From: Myceligenerans salitolerans
Lineage (GTDB): Bacteria > Actinomycetota > Actinomycetes > Actinomycetales > Cellulomonadaceae
Reading direction: 5' to 3'
Assembly (NCBI RefSeq): GCF_017349295.1
Contig: NZ_JAFMPK010000046.1
Location: 62,001 to 126,000, forward strand
Length of the DNA: 64,000 bases
The translations under genes were made by a program, and so were the position numbers. The notes beneath the pieces are model-generated. The model worked only from the letters and a program-made list of their open reading frames with translations. It did not search any database and was not told the origin of the DNA. This document shows, piece by piece, positions 41,471 to 51,726 of the stretch (the first letter of the stretch is position 1; each line of letters opens with the position of its first letter).

Positions 41471-44400
41471 ATGGCTGACTCAGCCCGCTATCCCTTGCAC
41501 CGTGACGACGCGCATGTCGCCGCGTCCCCGGACCTGCCCGCGATCGAGCGGGAGGTTCTCGACCACTGGGAGGTCGACGGGACCTTCCAGGCCTCCATCG
41601 ACCAGCGCGCCGCGGGCGAGAACGGCGACAACGAGTTCGTGTTCTACGACGGGCCGCCCTTCGCCAACGGCCTGCCCCACTACGGCCACCTGCTGACCGG
41701 TTACGCGAAGGACGTCGTGCCGCGCTACCAGACGATGCGCGGCCGGCGCGTCGAGCGCCGCTTCGGCTGGGACACGCACGGCCTACCGGCCGAGCTCGAG
41801 GCGATGAACCAGCTCGGCATCAAGACCAAGGACGAGATCGTCGAGCTCGGCATCGACAGGTTCAACGCCGCCTGCCGCAGCTCGGTCATGAAGTACACCG
41901 ACGAGTGGCGCGCCTACGTCACCCGCCAGGCCCGCTGGGTCGACTTCGAGCACGACTACAAGACCCTCGACCCGACCTTCATGGAGTCGGTGATCTGGGC
42001 GTTCAAGTCGCTGTACGACAAGGGGCTGATCTACGAGGACTTCCGTGTCCTGCCGTACTGCTGGAACGACCAGACGCCGCTGAGCAACCACGAGCTGCGC
42101 ATGGACGACGACGTCTACCAGAACCGCCAGGACCCGGCGGTCACGGTCGGCTTCGACGTGACGACCGTTCCGGACCCGGCCGCGTCGGCCGGTGTGCGGC
42201 CCGGCGACAAACTGCTGGTCTGGACGACGACTCCCTGGACCCTGCCGTCCAACCTGCTGGTCATGGTGGGGCCGGACATCGACTACGTGGTGGTGGAGTC
42301 GGCGGGTACCCGCTACGTGATCGCGGAGGCGCGCGCGGCCGCGTACGCCCGCGAGCTGGCCGAGGAGGGAGCGGAGGAGGTGCGCGTCGTCGCCCGCCTC
42401 GCCGGCCGCGACCTGCTGGGCGTCGCCTACACGCCGCCGTTCTCCTACTACGCGGGCCGTGAGCGCGCGCACCGTGTCGTCGAGGCGGACTTCGTCACCA
42501 CCACCGACGGCACGGGTCTGGTGCACAGCGCCGGCGCGTTCGGCGAGGACGACAAGATCGTCTGCGACCGTGAGGGCGTCGAGTCCGTCATGCCGGTCGG
42601 CGCCGACGGCCGCTTCACCCACCCCGTGGACGAGTACGCCGGTCTGCAGGTGTTCGACGCGAACCTGCCGATCATCGACCACCTGAAGGCGCGTACACGG
42701 GGCGAGGCCGGCGACGAGGCCGGGGCGGTGACCGTGGGCACGGTGCTCCTGCGGCGCGAGTCCTACGACCACTCCTACCCGCACTGCTGGCGCTGCCGGC
42801 AGCCGCTCATGTACATGGGCGTCTCCTCATGGTTCGTCGAGGTGACGAAGTTCAAGGACCGGATGGTCGAGCTGAACAAGGACATCACCTGGGTGCCCGA
42901 CCACATCCAGGAGGGGCAGTTCGGCAAGTGGCTGGAAGGTGCGCGCGACTGGTCGATCACCCGTAACCGGTTCTGGGGCTCGCCCGTCCCCGTCTGGAAG
43001 AGCGACGACCCGGCCTATCCGCGGATCGACGTGTACGGGTCGTTCGAGGAGCTGGAGCGCGACTTCGGCCGCCTGCCGCGCGATCCGGCGAACCCTGACG
43101 TACCGGACCTGCACCGCCCGTTCGTCGACGAGCTGACCCGCCCCAACCCGGACGACCCGACGGGCAGGTCGACCATGCGGCGCGTCGAGGACGTGCTGGA
43201 CGTCTGGTTCGACTCCGGCTCCATGCCGTACGCCCAGGTGCACTACCCGTTCGACAACACCGACTGGTTCGAGCACCACTACCCGGGCGACTTCATCGTG
43301 GAGTACATCGGGCAGACCCGCGGCTGGTTCTACACCCTGCACATCCTCGCGACGGCACTCTTCGACCGGCCGGCGTTCCAGACCGCCCTGTCGCACGGGA
43401 TCGTGCTGGGCTCCGACGGCCGCAAGATGTCCAAGTCGCTGCGCAACTACCCGGACGTCAACGAGGTCTTCGACCGCGACGGGTCCGACGCCATGCGCTG
43501 GTTCCTCATGGCCTCGCCGATCCTGCGCGGCGGCAACCTGGTGGTGACGGAGGACGGCATCCGGGACGCGGTGCGCCAGGTCCTGCTTCCGCTGTGGAGC
43601 ACGTACTACTTCTTCACCCTGTACGCGAACAGCGTGAAGGGCTCCGGCGACGGCTCCGCCGGGAAGAGCAGGGGCAGGATCGCGCGAAGCCTCGACCCGG
43701 AGCGTGTGGCGGGGCTGGGTGCGATGGACCGGTACCTGCTCGCGCGGACCCGCGACCTGGTCGCCGTGGTGACGGATCAGCTCGACGGGTACGACATCGC
43801 GGGCGCGTGCGAGTCCGTGCGCCAGTACCTCGACGCGCTGACCAACTGGTACGTCCGCACGCAGCGGGACCGGTTCTGGGACGAGGACGCCGACGCGTTC
43901 GACACCCTCTACACCGCGCTGGAGGTGCTGTGCCGTGTCATGGCGCCGCTCGCACCGCTGACCACCGAGGAGGTGTGGCGGGGGCTCACGGGCGGCCGGT
44001 CGGTGCACCTGGCGGACTGGCCGTCGCTCGGGGCGCCCGCCGGGACGGTGGCAGGGGGCGCGGAGGACGCCGTCCTGGTGGCCGACGACGCGCTGGTGGC
44101 CGCCGTGGAGTCGGCGCGTGCCGTCGTCTCGCAGACCCTGGCGCTGCGGAAGGCGAACAAGCTTCGGGTGCGCCAGCCCCTGCGCTCGCTCGTGGTGGCC
44201 GTCCCGGACCCGGAAGGCGTCGCACCGTTCGCGGACCTTCTGGCGTCGGAGCTGAACCTGAAGTCGGTCCAGCTGGTGGCGTTCTCGCCCGAGGTGGCGG
44301 CGTCGCACGGGATCACCGAGCGGCTCGCCGTCAACGCGCGGGCCGCGGGCCCGCGCCTCGGCAAGGGGGTGCAGGCCGTCATCAAGGCGTCCAAGGCGGG

Positions 44401-44827
44401 CGCCTGGACGAAGGTGGCGGGCGGCGACGGCACCGAACGGGTCGTCGTGCGGACCGACGACGGGGACGTCGAACTGCTCGAGTCCGAGTACGAGCTGGCC
44501 ACGGTCGTGGGTGCGGACGCGGGGGCCGACGTCGCGGCCGCCGTCCTGGCCGGCGGCGGGTTCGTCGTGCTCGACCTCGCGCTCGACGACGACCTGCGCG
44601 CCGAGGGGTATGCGCGAGACGTGATCCGGGACGTGCAGGAGGCCCGCAAGGCGGCCGGCCTGCACGTGACCGACCGGATCGCGCTCACGCTCACGGTGCC
44701 TCGCGAGTGGGCCGAGGCGGTGCACGCGTACGAGGGGCTCGTGGCCGCGGAGACGCTGGCGGACACGGTGGCCCTGTCGGCCGCGGACGGGACGGACCGG
44801 ACGGTCTCGGTGCAAAAGTCCGCATAG
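41471..44827 (+). CDS. ileS: Isoleucyl-tRNA synthetase
   Basis: An 1118-residue class Ia synthetase of the long, eukaryote-like type. The HIGH motif is PHYGH (residues 69-73) in [20 protein letters not shown], and KMSKS is at residues 652-656 ([10 protein letters not shown]). The editing domain has the usual [12 protein letters not shown]. The C-terminal anticodon-binding region is complete. I chose the ATG at 41471 with AGGAG 9 bases upstream; an in-frame start at 41351 lies inside the T-box leader. Length and type resemble IleRS of mycobacteria, a form often less sensitive to mupirocin. Confidence 0.97.
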   Translation: MADSARYPLHRDDAHVAASPDLPAIEREVLDHWEVDGTFQASIDQRAAGENGDNEFVFYDGPPFANGLPHYGHLLTGYAKDVVPRYQTMRGRRVERRFGWDTHGLPAELEAMNQLGIKTKDEIVELGIDRFNAACRSSVMKYTDEWRAYVTRQARWVDFEHDYKTLDPTFMESVIWAFKSLYDKGLIYEDFRVLPYCWNDQTPLSNHELRMDDDVYQNRQDPAVTVGFDVTTVPDPAASAGVRPGDKLLVWTTTPWTLPSNLLVMVGPDIDYVVVESAGTRYVIAEARAAAYARELAEEGAEEVRVVARLAGRDLLGVAYTPPFSYYAGRERAHRVVEADFVTTTDGTGLVHSAGAFGEDDKIVCDREGVESVMPVGADGRFTHPVDEYAGLQVFDANLPIIDHLKARTRGEAGDEAGAVTVGTVLLRRESYDHSYPHCWRCRQPLMYMGVSSWFVEVTKFKDRMVELNKDITWVPDHIQEGQFGKWLEGARDWSITRNRFWGSPVPVWKSDDPAYPRIDVYGSFEELERDFGRLPRDPANPDVPDLHRPFVDELTRPNPDDPTGRSTMRRVEDVLDVWFDSGSMPYAQVHYPFDNTDWFEHHYPGDFIVEYIGQTRGWFYTLHILATALFDRPAFQTALSHGIVLGSDGRKMSKSLRNYPDVNEVFDRDGSDAMRWFLMASPILRGGNLVVTEDGIRDAVRQVLLPLWSTYYFFTLYANSVKGSGDGSAGKSRGRIARSLDPERVAGLGAMDRYLLARTRDLVAVVTDQLDGYDIAGACESVRQYLDALTNWYVRTQRDRFWDEDADAFDTLYTALEVLCRVMAPLAPLTTEEVWRGLTGGRSVHLADWPSLGAPAGTVAGGAEDAVLVADDALVAAVESARAVVSQTLALRKANKLRVRQPLRSLVVAVPDPEGVAPFADLLASELNLKSVQLVAFSPEVAASHGITERLAVNARAAGPRLGKGVQAVIKASKAGAWTKVAGGDGTERVVVRTDDGDVELLESEYELATVVGADAGADVAAAVLAGGGFVVLDLALDDDLRAEGYARDVIRDVQEARKAAGLHVTDRIALTLTVPREWAEAVHAYEGLVAAETLADTVALSAADGTDRTVSVQKSA

Positions 44828-44864
44828 TTGACCGGAACGGAGATATCTTGCCAGGATCGCCCGC
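44828..44864 (+). promoter_or_regulatory. Leaderless promoter of the following membrane-protein gene
   Basis: TTGACC (44828-44833), an 18-base spacer, CAGGAT (44852-44857) and 7 bases to the GTG at 44865. No ribosome site is present. Confidence 0.75.
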
Positions 44865-45758
44865 GTGAACGGTGAGACGCGCGCGGGCGACCCCGGCCTG
44901 GCGCGCAGGCGGTGGTGGTTGCGGGCCGGGGTGATGCTCGCCGCGGCCGCGGCCTGGTTGCTCGTCGCGGTCGCACCGCAGGTGTTCCTCCTGGTGCGGG
45001 CCGACGAGCCCAGCGTGCCGGCCGTGTCGAGCTTCGTCACCGGCATGGTCGCGGGAGGAACCGCCGCCGGCTGCCTGGCCGCCCTGGTCCGGCGCCGTGC
45101 CGGTGAGGTCATCGCAGGCCGGCACACCGCGGCCGTCTGGGCGGCCGGAGCAGCCGCCGTCGGCACACTCGGCACCGCCGTCGGGACGTTCCTCCTCGCT
45201 GGCGGGGTGCTGGAGGGGTGGTGGCCGAGCGGCGCGGAGGCCGGTTCGGAGACCGTCGCCGGGCTCGCCGTCGTCGCACTGGCCGCCACGACCGGTGGGC
45301 TCGCACTCGGTCTGCTCACCGCCCTCGGCCCGGTCTGGCTCCGTGCCTGCGCGGCCGGGGTGCCGATCCTGTTCGCCCAGGACGCGCTGGCCATCGTGCT
45401 GCCCGAGTTCCCGGGGGCGCATCTGGGAACGAGCTGGCTCGTGGCGGTCCTGGTGGGCGTCGCGCTCGGGACCAGCGTCGCCGCCGGGCGGCCGTGGACA
45501 TGGGCGATGTGGGTCCCGGCCCTCGCGCTCGTCTGGCTGGCGCAGTCGCTCCTGCCGGCGATCTCCGCCACCTTGCAGCAGGTGCATGTGGGGGCGGAGT
45601 TCCTCCGCGCCTACCCGTTCGAGCCGTTCCGGGTGCTGGGGGAGTACCTCCAGCTCACGCTGATCGACCCGGGTGCGCACGGGCCGGCGTCCATGTGGGT
45701 GGTCGCCCTGGTCGTGGGGGTGGCGGTGGCGGGCTGGAGGCTGCGCGCACCGCGGTGA
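44865..45758 (+). CDS. Hypothetical polytopic membrane protein
   Basis: A 297-residue protein with seven or eight hydrophobic segments separated by short loops and a short basic N-terminus (NGETRAGDPGLARRRWWLR). Features include GMVAGGTAAGCLAALVRRRAGE and a conserved-looking AYPFEPFRVLGEYLQ loop. I do not recognise a family. It has its own strong promoter just after ileS and stands alone before the ABC exporter operon. Its GTG start is set by the leaderless promoter geometry. Confidence 0.75.
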   Translation: MNGETRAGDPGLARRRWWLRAGVMLAAAAAWLLVAVAPQVFLLVRADEPSVPAVSSFVTGMVAGGTAAGCLAALVRRRAGEVIAGRHTAAVWAAGAAAVGTLGTAVGTFLLAGGVLEGWWPSGAEAGSETVAGLAVVALAATTGGLALGLLTALGPVWLRACAAGVPILFAQDALAIVLPEFPGAHLGTSWLVAVLVGVALGTSVAAGRPWTWAMWVPALALVWLAQSLLPAISATLQQVHVGAEFLRAYPFEPFRVLGEYLQLTLIDPGAHGPASMWVVALVVGVAVAGWRLRAPR

Positions 45759-45768
45759 GCCGACGATC

Positions 45769-45788
45769 CGTCCACCGATCGGTGGACG
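45769..45788. promoter_or_regulatory. 20-bp perfect palindrome ahead of the ABC exporter operon
   Basis: CGTCCACCGATCGGTGGACG is exact. A second CCGATCGGTG core occurs at 45799-45808. The palindrome is 11 bases after one stop and 57 bases before the ABC start, so it may be the site of the operon's own response regulator; as RNA it could also be a terminator hairpin of the upstream gene. Confidence 0.55.
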
Positions 45789-45845
45789 CGTCGTCCCTCC
45801 GATCGGTGCTGGTGCCTGCTCGCGTCCGGCGACAGCATTGACGGC

Positions 45846-46796
45846 ATGCGGACGGACACGACAAGGCCCCCAGCGGACACCGCTGTGCGCGGCACGGCAC
45901 TGAGCGTGCGCGGCCTGCGCAAGTCGTATCGCGCGCGCGGGGCCGCGAGCGCGACCGGGTCACGGCAGGTGGCGGCCGTCGACGGCCTGGACCTGGACGT
46001 CGAACGCGGTGAGATCTTCGCCGTCCTCGGCCCCAACGGCGCGGGCAAGACCACCACCGTCGAGATCCTCGAGGGATTCCGCGAACGGGACGCGGGTGAC
46101 GTCTCCGTGCTCGGCGAGGATCCGGCGCGCGCCGGCCGTGCGTGGCGCGCCCGGATCGGCGTCGTCCAGCAGGACTCACGCGACCTGGGTGAACTGACCG
46201 TCGCGGAGATGGTCGGCACCACGGCACGGTACTACCCCCGTCCCCGCGACCCGGCCGAGGTGATCGACGCCGTCGGCCTCACGGAACACGCGCGCAAGCG
46301 GACCCGCGCCCTGTCGGGCGGCCAGCGACGCCGCCTCGACGTCGCGCTCGGCATCGTCGGGCGGCCGGAGCTGCTCTTCCTCGACGAGCCCACCACCGGG
46401 TTCGACCCGCAGGCGCGACGCTCGTTCTGGGACCTGGTCACCAGCCTCCGGGACGACGGCGCGACGATCCTGCTGACCACCCACTACCTGGAGGAGGCGG
46501 CGTACCTCGCCGACCGGGTCGTCGTCATCGACCGCGGGCAGGCGGTCGCGTCCGGCGAACCGGACGGGCTCGGCGGGCCCCACGCGCGCACCCCGCTGGT
46601 CACCTGGCTGGACGACGGCGAACGACGGTCGCTGCGCACCGACCGGCCCACCGGGGCGGTGGCGAGGATCGCGCACGAGGTCGCGGCTCCGGATGGCGAG
46701 ATCCCCGGACTCACGGTCACGCGGCCGACCCTGGAGGACGTCTACCTGGACCTGATCGGCGACGGCGATCCCGCCGGGAACGAGGAGCAGCGATGA
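45846..46796 (+). CDS. ABC exporter ATP-binding protein (DrrA/CcmA type)
   Basis: A 316-residue ATPase with Walker A GPNGAGKTT, Q-loop in GVVQQDSRDLGEL, signature LSGGQRRRLDVAL, Walker B LLFLDEPTTGFDP and H-loop LLTTHYLEEA. The C-terminal extension (RPTLEDVYLDLIGD) is typical of drug or lipid exporters with an ABC-2 permease. The CAGCAT at 45832-45838 region lies 7 bases before the ATG, so a leaderless start is possible. It heads the operon with permease, kinase and regulator. Confidence 0.95.
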   Translation: MRTDTTRPPADTAVRGTALSVRGLRKSYRARGAASATGSRQVAAVDGLDLDVERGEIFAVLGPNGAGKTTTVEILEGFRERDAGDVSVLGEDPARAGRAWRARIGVVQQDSRDLGELTVAEMVGTTARYYPRPRDPAEVIDAVGLTEHARKRTRALSGGQRRRLDVALGIVGRPELLFLDEPTTGFDPQARRSFWDLVTSLRDDGATILLTTHYLEEAAYLADRVVVIDRGQAVASGEPDGLGGPHARTPLVTWLDDGERRSLRTDRPTGAVARIAHEVAAPDGEIPGLTVTRPTLEDVYLDLIGDGDPAGNEEQR

Positions 46797-47656
46797 CCAC
46801 CAGCACCCGTGACTCGGTGAGCCCCGTCCGAACCCACCCGCTGCCCGGCCCGATCGCCCTCGGCCTCGTGCGCATGCGCGTCGAGCTGCTCGGGTTCGTG
46901 CGCGAACGGGACGCGATGATCTTCATCTTCGCCTACCCCCTGATCATGATGGCGATCTTCGCCTCGGTGTTCGGAGGTGAGGAGCAGGTGTTCGACGTCG
47001 GTGCCGGGAGCATGGAGATCAACTTCGCCCAGTACTTCCTGCCCGGCATGGTCGCCACCGGCGTCATGCTGTCCAGCTTCCAGACCGTGGCGATCTCGAT
47101 CGCCGTCGAACGGGACGACGGCACGCTCAAGCGCCTGCGCGCCACACCCCTGTCCGCGCTCTCGTACTTCCTCGGCAAGGTGGGGCAGATCCTCCTGGTC
47201 TCGGTCGTACAGACGGTCGCGCTCGTCGCGCTCGCGGCGCTCGCCTTCGACGTCCCCATGCCGGACGGCGTCCGCTGGTGGACGTTCGCCTGGGTGTTCG
47301 CCCTCGGGACCGCGACAGGGGCGGTCTGCGGAGTGGCCTTCTCGACCGTCCCGAGGTCCGGCAGATCGGCATCGGCCGTGGTCACGCCGGTCGTCCTGGT
47401 GCTCCAGTTCATCTCCGGGGTCTTCTTCCCCTACCCGTCCCTGCCGGACTGGATGCAGCAGGTCGCACAGGTCTTCCCGCTGAAGTGGCTGGCTCAGGGG
47501 ATGCGGTCGGTGTTCCTGCCCGACGAGTTCGCCACGGTCGAGACGGCGGGCGAGTGGCAGCATCTTCTCATCGCGGTCGTGCTCGGCCTGTGGCTGATCG
47601 CAGGACTCGTGATCGGCGTACGGACGTTCCGTTGGCGGAGGCGCGACGACGGGTGA
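46793..47656 (+). CDS. ABC-2 type exporter permease
   Basis: A 287-residue ABC-2 permease with six hydrophobic segments and the characteristic ISIAVERDDGTLKRLRATPL loop, and QFISGVFFPYPSLPDWMQQV (in parts ISGVFFPYPSLP) before the last helices. It forms the membrane half of the exporter with the preceding ATPase; its ATG overlaps that gene's stop. Substrate is unknown, but the linked two-component genes suggest envelope stress or antibiotic efflux. Confidence 0.93.
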   Translation: MTTSTRDSVSPVRTHPLPGPIALGLVRMRVELLGFVRERDAMIFIFAYPLIMMAIFASVFGGEEQVFDVGAGSMEINFAQYFLPGMVATGVMLSSFQTVAISIAVERDDGTLKRLRATPLSALSYFLGKVGQILLVSVVQTVALVALAALAFDVPMPDGVRWWTFAWVFALGTATGAVCGVAFSTVPRSGRSASAVVTPVVLVLQFISGVFFPYPSLPDWMQQVAQVFPLKWLAQGMRSVFLPDEFATVETAGEWQHLLIAVVLGLWLIAGLVIGVRTFRWRRRDDG

Positions 47657-47676
47657 GGCGACGGAGGGGGAGCGCG

Positions 47677-48960
47677 GTGGCAGGCGACGCGGTGACCGGA
47701 CACGACGAGGACCTTCCCGCTCCGGGTGGCCCGTACGCCGCCTGGGAGAGGATGGTCGTGTGGTGGGACGTCGCGTTCGTCGCGATCCTGCTCCTGACGG
47801 CGATCCAGATCGCCGTCGGGGGAGCGCGGGGCACCGACCTGCTGCTGTCGTGCGTGGCCGTCGCCGCGATCGGCCTCGCGTACGCGGGATGGGGAGGTCC
47901 GGCCGCGCGCTCGCGGAACCAGAAGGCCGCGGTGGCCTACCTCGTGGTGGTGGTGATCGGCACGGGAGCGGCGCTCACGCGCTCGGGGGACGCCTCGCTC
48001 CTGCTGTTCGCGGCGTTCGCGCACTGCTGGATGTTGCTCGACCGACGCGGCTGGTCGGTCGTCGCCAGTGCGGCCCTCGCCCTGTCGGCGTCCCTCGGGA
48101 TCCTGGTCCGCGAGGGTTTCACGCCGCGGACGATGACGGCCGTCCCGGCCCAGATGGGCGTGGTCCTGGTGTTCGCCGTCGGGCTGGGGATGTGGGTGGC
48201 GTGGACGATGCGCAGGGGCGAGGAGCACGCCCGCCTGGTCGACGAGCTACGGGCCGCGCAGGACGCCCTGGCTCGGTCGCACCACGCGGCCGGCGTGGAG
48301 GCCGAGCGTGCCCGAATCGCGCGGGAGATCCACGACACTCTCGCGCAGGGGTTCACGAGCGTGGTCATGCAGGCGCAGGCGGCGTCGGCGGTGCTGGACG
48401 TCGACGGCGGTGCCCAGGCGGCGCGCGACCGCCTCCGCCTCATCGAGGAGACCGCGCGGGACAACCTCGACGAGGCCCGGGCGCTCGTCGCAGCGTTCGC
48501 GCCGGCACCGCTGAAGGAGAAGTCGCTCCTCGAGGCGCTCGGCCGGCTCGTGACCCGGTTCGGCGACGAAACCGGCCTGGAGGCATGGTTCGTCGTCGAC
48601 GGCGTCCTGAACCTGCCCCCGTCGGCCGAGGTGGTGCTGCTGCGGGTGGCGCAGGAAGGACTGGCCAACGTGCGGCGGCACGCGGGCGCCGGCGCGGTCG
48701 AGGTCCGCCTGACCCGCGTGGACGATACGGTGCTTCTCGAGGTGTCCGACGACGGCCGCGGCCTCCCCGGGGGGTTCGGGCTGGGAGCCGGCGAGGGTTT
48801 CGGGTTGTCGGGCATGCGGGAACGCGTTGCGATGGCGGGCGGCGACCTGTCGATCGGTCCGGGCCGGACGGGCGGCACGGTGCTGGTGGCACGGCTGCCG
48901 CTGAACGACGCGGAGGACCGGGGTCGCCGTACGGGCGCGACGGAAGGGCGGCAGGGATGA
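47677..48960 (+). CDS. HisKA_3-type sensor histidine kinase
   Basis: A 427-residue kinase. Five or six membrane helices lie in residues 25-180, then a coiled coil (EHARLVDELRAAQDALARSH) leads to ARIAREIHDTLAQGF with phospho-acceptor His219. The ATPase domain has LLRVAQEGLANVRRHA, VSDDGRGL and GFGLSGMRERVAMAGG. I chose the GTG at 47677 because GGAGGGGG lies 5-7 bases upstream; a GTG at 47653 overlaps the permease stop and is an alternative. It is co-transcribed with the ABC exporter and the next gene. Confidence 0.92.
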   Translation: MAGDAVTGHDEDLPAPGGPYAAWERMVVWWDVAFVAILLLTAIQIAVGGARGTDLLLSCVAVAAIGLAYAGWGGPAARSRNQKAAVAYLVVVVIGTGAALTRSGDASLLLFAAFAHCWMLLDRRGWSVVASAALALSASLGILVREGFTPRTMTAVPAQMGVVLVFAVGLGMWVAWTMRRGEEHARLVDELRAAQDALARSHHAAGVEAERARIAREIHDTLAQGFTSVVMQAQAASAVLDVDGGAQAARDRLRLIEETARDNLDEARALVAAFAPAPLKEKSLLEALGRLVTRFGDETGLEAWFVVDGVLNLPPSAEVVLLRVAQEGLANVRRHAGAGAVEVRLTRVDDTVLLEVSDDGRGLPGGFGLGAGEGFGLSGMRERVAMAGGDLSIGPGRTGGTVLVARLPLNDAEDRGRRTGATEGRQG

Positions 48961-49568
48961 TCCGAGTTCTGGTGGCCGACGACCATCCCGTGGTGCGCTC
49001 CGGTCTGGTCGGCATGCTGGGCGTCGAACCCGATCTCGAGGTGGTCGGCGAGGCGGACGACGGCGCCGAGGCGGTCGCCCTCTCCCGCGAGCTCGCCCCC
49101 GATGTCGTGCTGATGGATCTCCGGATGCCCGTGCTCGACGGCGTGGGAGCGACGACCCGGATCCGCGCGGCGGAATCCCCGCCCCGCGTCGTGGTCCTGA
49201 CCACCTACGACACCGACGCCGACATCCTGCGCGCCGTCGAGGCCGGAGCCACGGGCTACCTGCTCAAGGACACTCCTCGCGCCGACCTGGTCGCCGGGGT
49301 CCGCGCGGCGGCCAGAGGGCAGACGGTGCTGGCACCGAGCGTGGCCACCCGCCTGGTCTCGTCCGTGCGGACCGACCGGCTCACGCCCCGTGAGGTCGAG
49401 GTGCTCACCCTGGTGGCGAGCGGTCACTCCAACGCGGAGATCGGCGCCCAGCTGTTCATCACGGAAGCCACCGTGAAGACGCACCTGATCCGTGTCTTCA
49501 CCAAGCTGGACGTCCAGGACCGCACCGCGGCGGTCTGGGTCGCCCGCGAGCAGGGCTGGCTCCGCTGA
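48957..49568 (+). CDS. NarL/LuxR-type response regulator
   Basis: A 203-residue regulator. The receiver domain shows VLVADDHPVVR and phosphorylation Asp54 in VVLMDLRMPV; LLKDTP carries the conserved Lys. The LuxR-type DNA-binding domain is LTPREVEVLTLVASGHSNAEIG with ATVKTHLIRVFTKLDV. The ATG overlaps the kinase stop. It should control the linked ABC exporter, perhaps through the palindrome at 45769-45788. Confidence 0.94.
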   Translation: MIRVLVADDHPVVRSGLVGMLGVEPDLEVVGEADDGAEAVALSRELAPDVVLMDLRMPVLDGVGATTRIRAAESPPRVVVLTTYDTDADILRAVEAGATGYLLKDTPRADLVAGVRAAARGQTVLAPSVATRLVSSVRTDRLTPREVEVLTLVASGHSNAEIGAQLFITEATVKTHLIRVFTKLDVQDRTAAVWVAREQGWLR

Positions 49569-49598
49569 GTCGCTGGACACCACCACTACGTTGAGGGC

Positions 49599-50240
49599 AT
49601 GGCTGCTCAAACGACCCACCGGGGCACCCCGATCACGTCGGCCGCGGAGCTGGAGGACATCGTCGGCCGGGCGACGTACCCCGCGCGCGACAAGGTGCGC
49701 ACCGTGCTGCACGAGCTCGACAAGGCGTTCCTCGCCGCCTCCTCACTCGGTTTCGTCGCGACGGCCGACCCCGGCGGCGGCCTCGACGTGTCGCCCAAGG
49801 GCGACCCCGCCGGCTCGTTCGCCGTCGTCCTGGACGACCGCACGATCGGGATCCCGGAGCGCCCGGGCAACCGCCGCGCGGACGGGTTCCACAACCTGCT
49901 GACCGACCCCCGCATCGGCCTGATCTTCCTCGTTCCCGGCCGTGGAGACACGCTCCGGATCAACGGCACCGCGCGTGTCGTGCGCGACGCGCCGTGGTTC
50001 TCCGACGTCCAGGTGCGCAACCACGTCCCGGCCATCGGTCTCGAGATCGAGATCGCCGAGGTGTTCTACCACTGCTCGAAGGCGTTCCTGCGGTCGAAGG
50101 CCTGGGAACCGGACACGTGGGAACCGGACGCCGCCCCGCGCCGGGCCGTCATCTCGAAGGAACTGGAACGCAAGGACCAGTCGCTCGCCGAGGTCGAGAA
50201 GCACTACGGCCCGGGGTACGCGGAGAAGATCTACGGATGA
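49599..50240 (+). CDS. Pyridoxamine 5'-phosphate oxidase-like FMN protein (MSMEG_1061-type)
   Basis: A 213-residue split-barrel flavoprotein. FVATADPGGGLDVSPKGDPAGSF (in parts TADPGGGLDVSPKGD) and IGIPERPGNRRADGFHNLL are the FMN-contacting blocks of the MSMEG_1061/DR2398 group, and NPRIGLIFLVPGRGDTLRING-like sequence follows (DPRIGLIFLVPGRGDTLRI). The group has no firmly assigned reaction. TACGTT is 6 bases before the ATG, so the mRNA is probably leaderless. The gene stands alone. Confidence 0.9.
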   Translation: MAAQTTHRGTPITSAAELEDIVGRATYPARDKVRTVLHELDKAFLAASSLGFVATADPGGGLDVSPKGDPAGSFAVVLDDRTIGIPERPGNRRADGFHNLLTDPRIGLIFLVPGRGDTLRINGTARVVRDAPWFSDVQVRNHVPAIGLEIEIAEVFYHCSKAFLRSKAWEPDTWEPDAAPRRAVISKELERKDQSLAEVEKHYGPGYAEKIYG

Positions 50241-50345
50241 CCCGTCCCTGACCGGGTCCTGTGGCGGGCTGCGACGGCAGGGGACGACCGGGCGGGATGG
50301 CGGACCGGAGAGCCCGGCCGTCGCCAGCCCACCTATCCTCGTCTC

Positions 50346-51686
50346 GTGAGCGACCCCTTCAAGAGCGTGACCCGGGAGATCTTCTCCCGGATGCCCGAGC
50401 ACAAGATCGATCCCACCATGGCACGCGTCGAGCGCGTGCTCGAACTGCTGGGCGACCCCCACCGCACGTTCCGGGCGGTCCACATCACCGGCACCAACGG
50501 CAAGTCCTCGACCGCCCGCATGGTCGAGTCGCTGGTCCGGGAGCACGGCCTGCGGACCGGCCTGTTCACCAGCCCTCACCTGTCGAGCGTCACCGAGCGC
50601 ATCCAGATCGACGGTGAACCGCTCGACGAGGACCGCTTCGTCGAGGTCTTCGAGGACGTCGCCCCGTACATCGGCGTCGCCGACCGCGAGTCCGAGGCCG
50701 ACGGTGGCCCGCCCCTGAGCTTCTTCGAGGTCCTGACCGTCATGGCGTTCGCCGCGTTCGCCGACGCGCCGGTCGACGTCGCCGTCGTCGAGGTCGGCCT
50801 CGGGGGTACCTGGGACTCCACGAACGTCGTCGACGCACCGGTGGCGGTCCTCACGCCCGTCGCGATGGACCACGAGAGGTGGCTCGGGCACAGCATCGCG
50901 GAGATCGCCGCGGAGAAGGCCGGGATCATCAAGGACGGCGCGACGGCGATCGTCGCCGCCCAGCGTGAGGACGCCGACATCGAGATCCGTGCCCGCGCCG
51001 AGCGGACCGGTGCCCGTCTGATCCGTGAGGGGGTCGATCTGGAGGTCGCCGGCCGGCAGCTCGCCGTCGGCGGACAGCTCGTCGCCCTGCGCACGCCCGG
51101 CGGGCTGTACACGGACGTGTACGTGCCCCTGCACGGCGAACATCAGGCGCACAACGCCCTGCTCGCGCTCGCCGCGACCGAAGCGCTGATCAGCGGCGGC
51201 AAGGCGCTCGACGGCGGCGTCGTCGAGAGTGGTTTCGCGCAGGCCAGCAGTCCCGGGCGGCTGGAGGTGGTGCGGTCGAGCCCCACCATGATCGTCGACG
51301 CCGCGCACAACCCGGCCGGCGCCGAGGCCATGGCGGAGACGCTGGAGGAGGCGTTCGACCTCCGGCGGGTCATCGGGGTCGTCGGCATCATGGCGGACAA
51401 GGACGCCGAAGGGCTGCTCGCCGTTTTGGAACCGTCCCTCGCGGAGATCGTGGTCACGCGGAACAGCAACGAGCGTTCCATGGAACCCGAGGAACTCGCG
51501 GAGGTCGCGAACGAGGTCTTCGGCGAGGACCGGGTGCACGTCGCGGCAGACCTCACCGAGGCGATCCAGATCGCGACGGACCTCGCGGAGGCGGGGGACG
51601 ACGTCGGGGTCGGGGCGGGCAGCGCCGTGCTGGTGACGGGGTCCGTCGTCACGGTCGCCGACGCCCGCACGCTGCTGCGCCGGTGA
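50346..51686 (+). CDS. folC: Bifunctional folylpolyglutamate synthase/dihydrofolate synthase
   Basis: A 446-residue Mur-ligase-type enzyme that adds glutamate to dihydropteroate and to folates. The ATP loop is HITGTNGKSSTARMV; SPHLSSVTERIQIDG and VVEVGLGGTWDSTNV are family blocks; DAAHNPAGAEAM is in the C-terminal domain. TATCCT lies 6 bases before the GTG at 50346, so translation is probably leaderless. In related genomes folC is usually followed directly by DUF4233 and ndk; here dhaKLM and a TetR gene intervene. Confidence 0.96.
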   Translation: MSDPFKSVTREIFSRMPEHKIDPTMARVERVLELLGDPHRTFRAVHITGTNGKSSTARMVESLVREHGLRTGLFTSPHLSSVTERIQIDGEPLDEDRFVEVFEDVAPYIGVADRESEADGGPPLSFFEVLTVMAFAAFADAPVDVAVVEVGLGGTWDSTNVVDAPVAVLTPVAMDHERWLGHSIAEIAAEKAGIIKDGATAIVAAQREDADIEIRARAERTGARLIREGVDLEVAGRQLAVGGQLVALRTPGGLYTDVYVPLHGEHQAHNALLALAATEALISGGKALDGGVVESGFAQASSPGRLEVVRSSPTMIVDAAHNPAGAEAMAETLEEAFDLRRVIGVVGIMADKDAEGLLAVLEPSLAEIVVTRNSNERSMEPEELAEVANEVFGEDRVHVAADLTEAIQIATDLAEAGDDVGVGAGSAVLVTGSVVTVADARTLLRR

Positions 51687-51726
51687 GAGGATGGTCGTAC
51701 CCGCGCCGACGAGGAAGGGACCAGCC

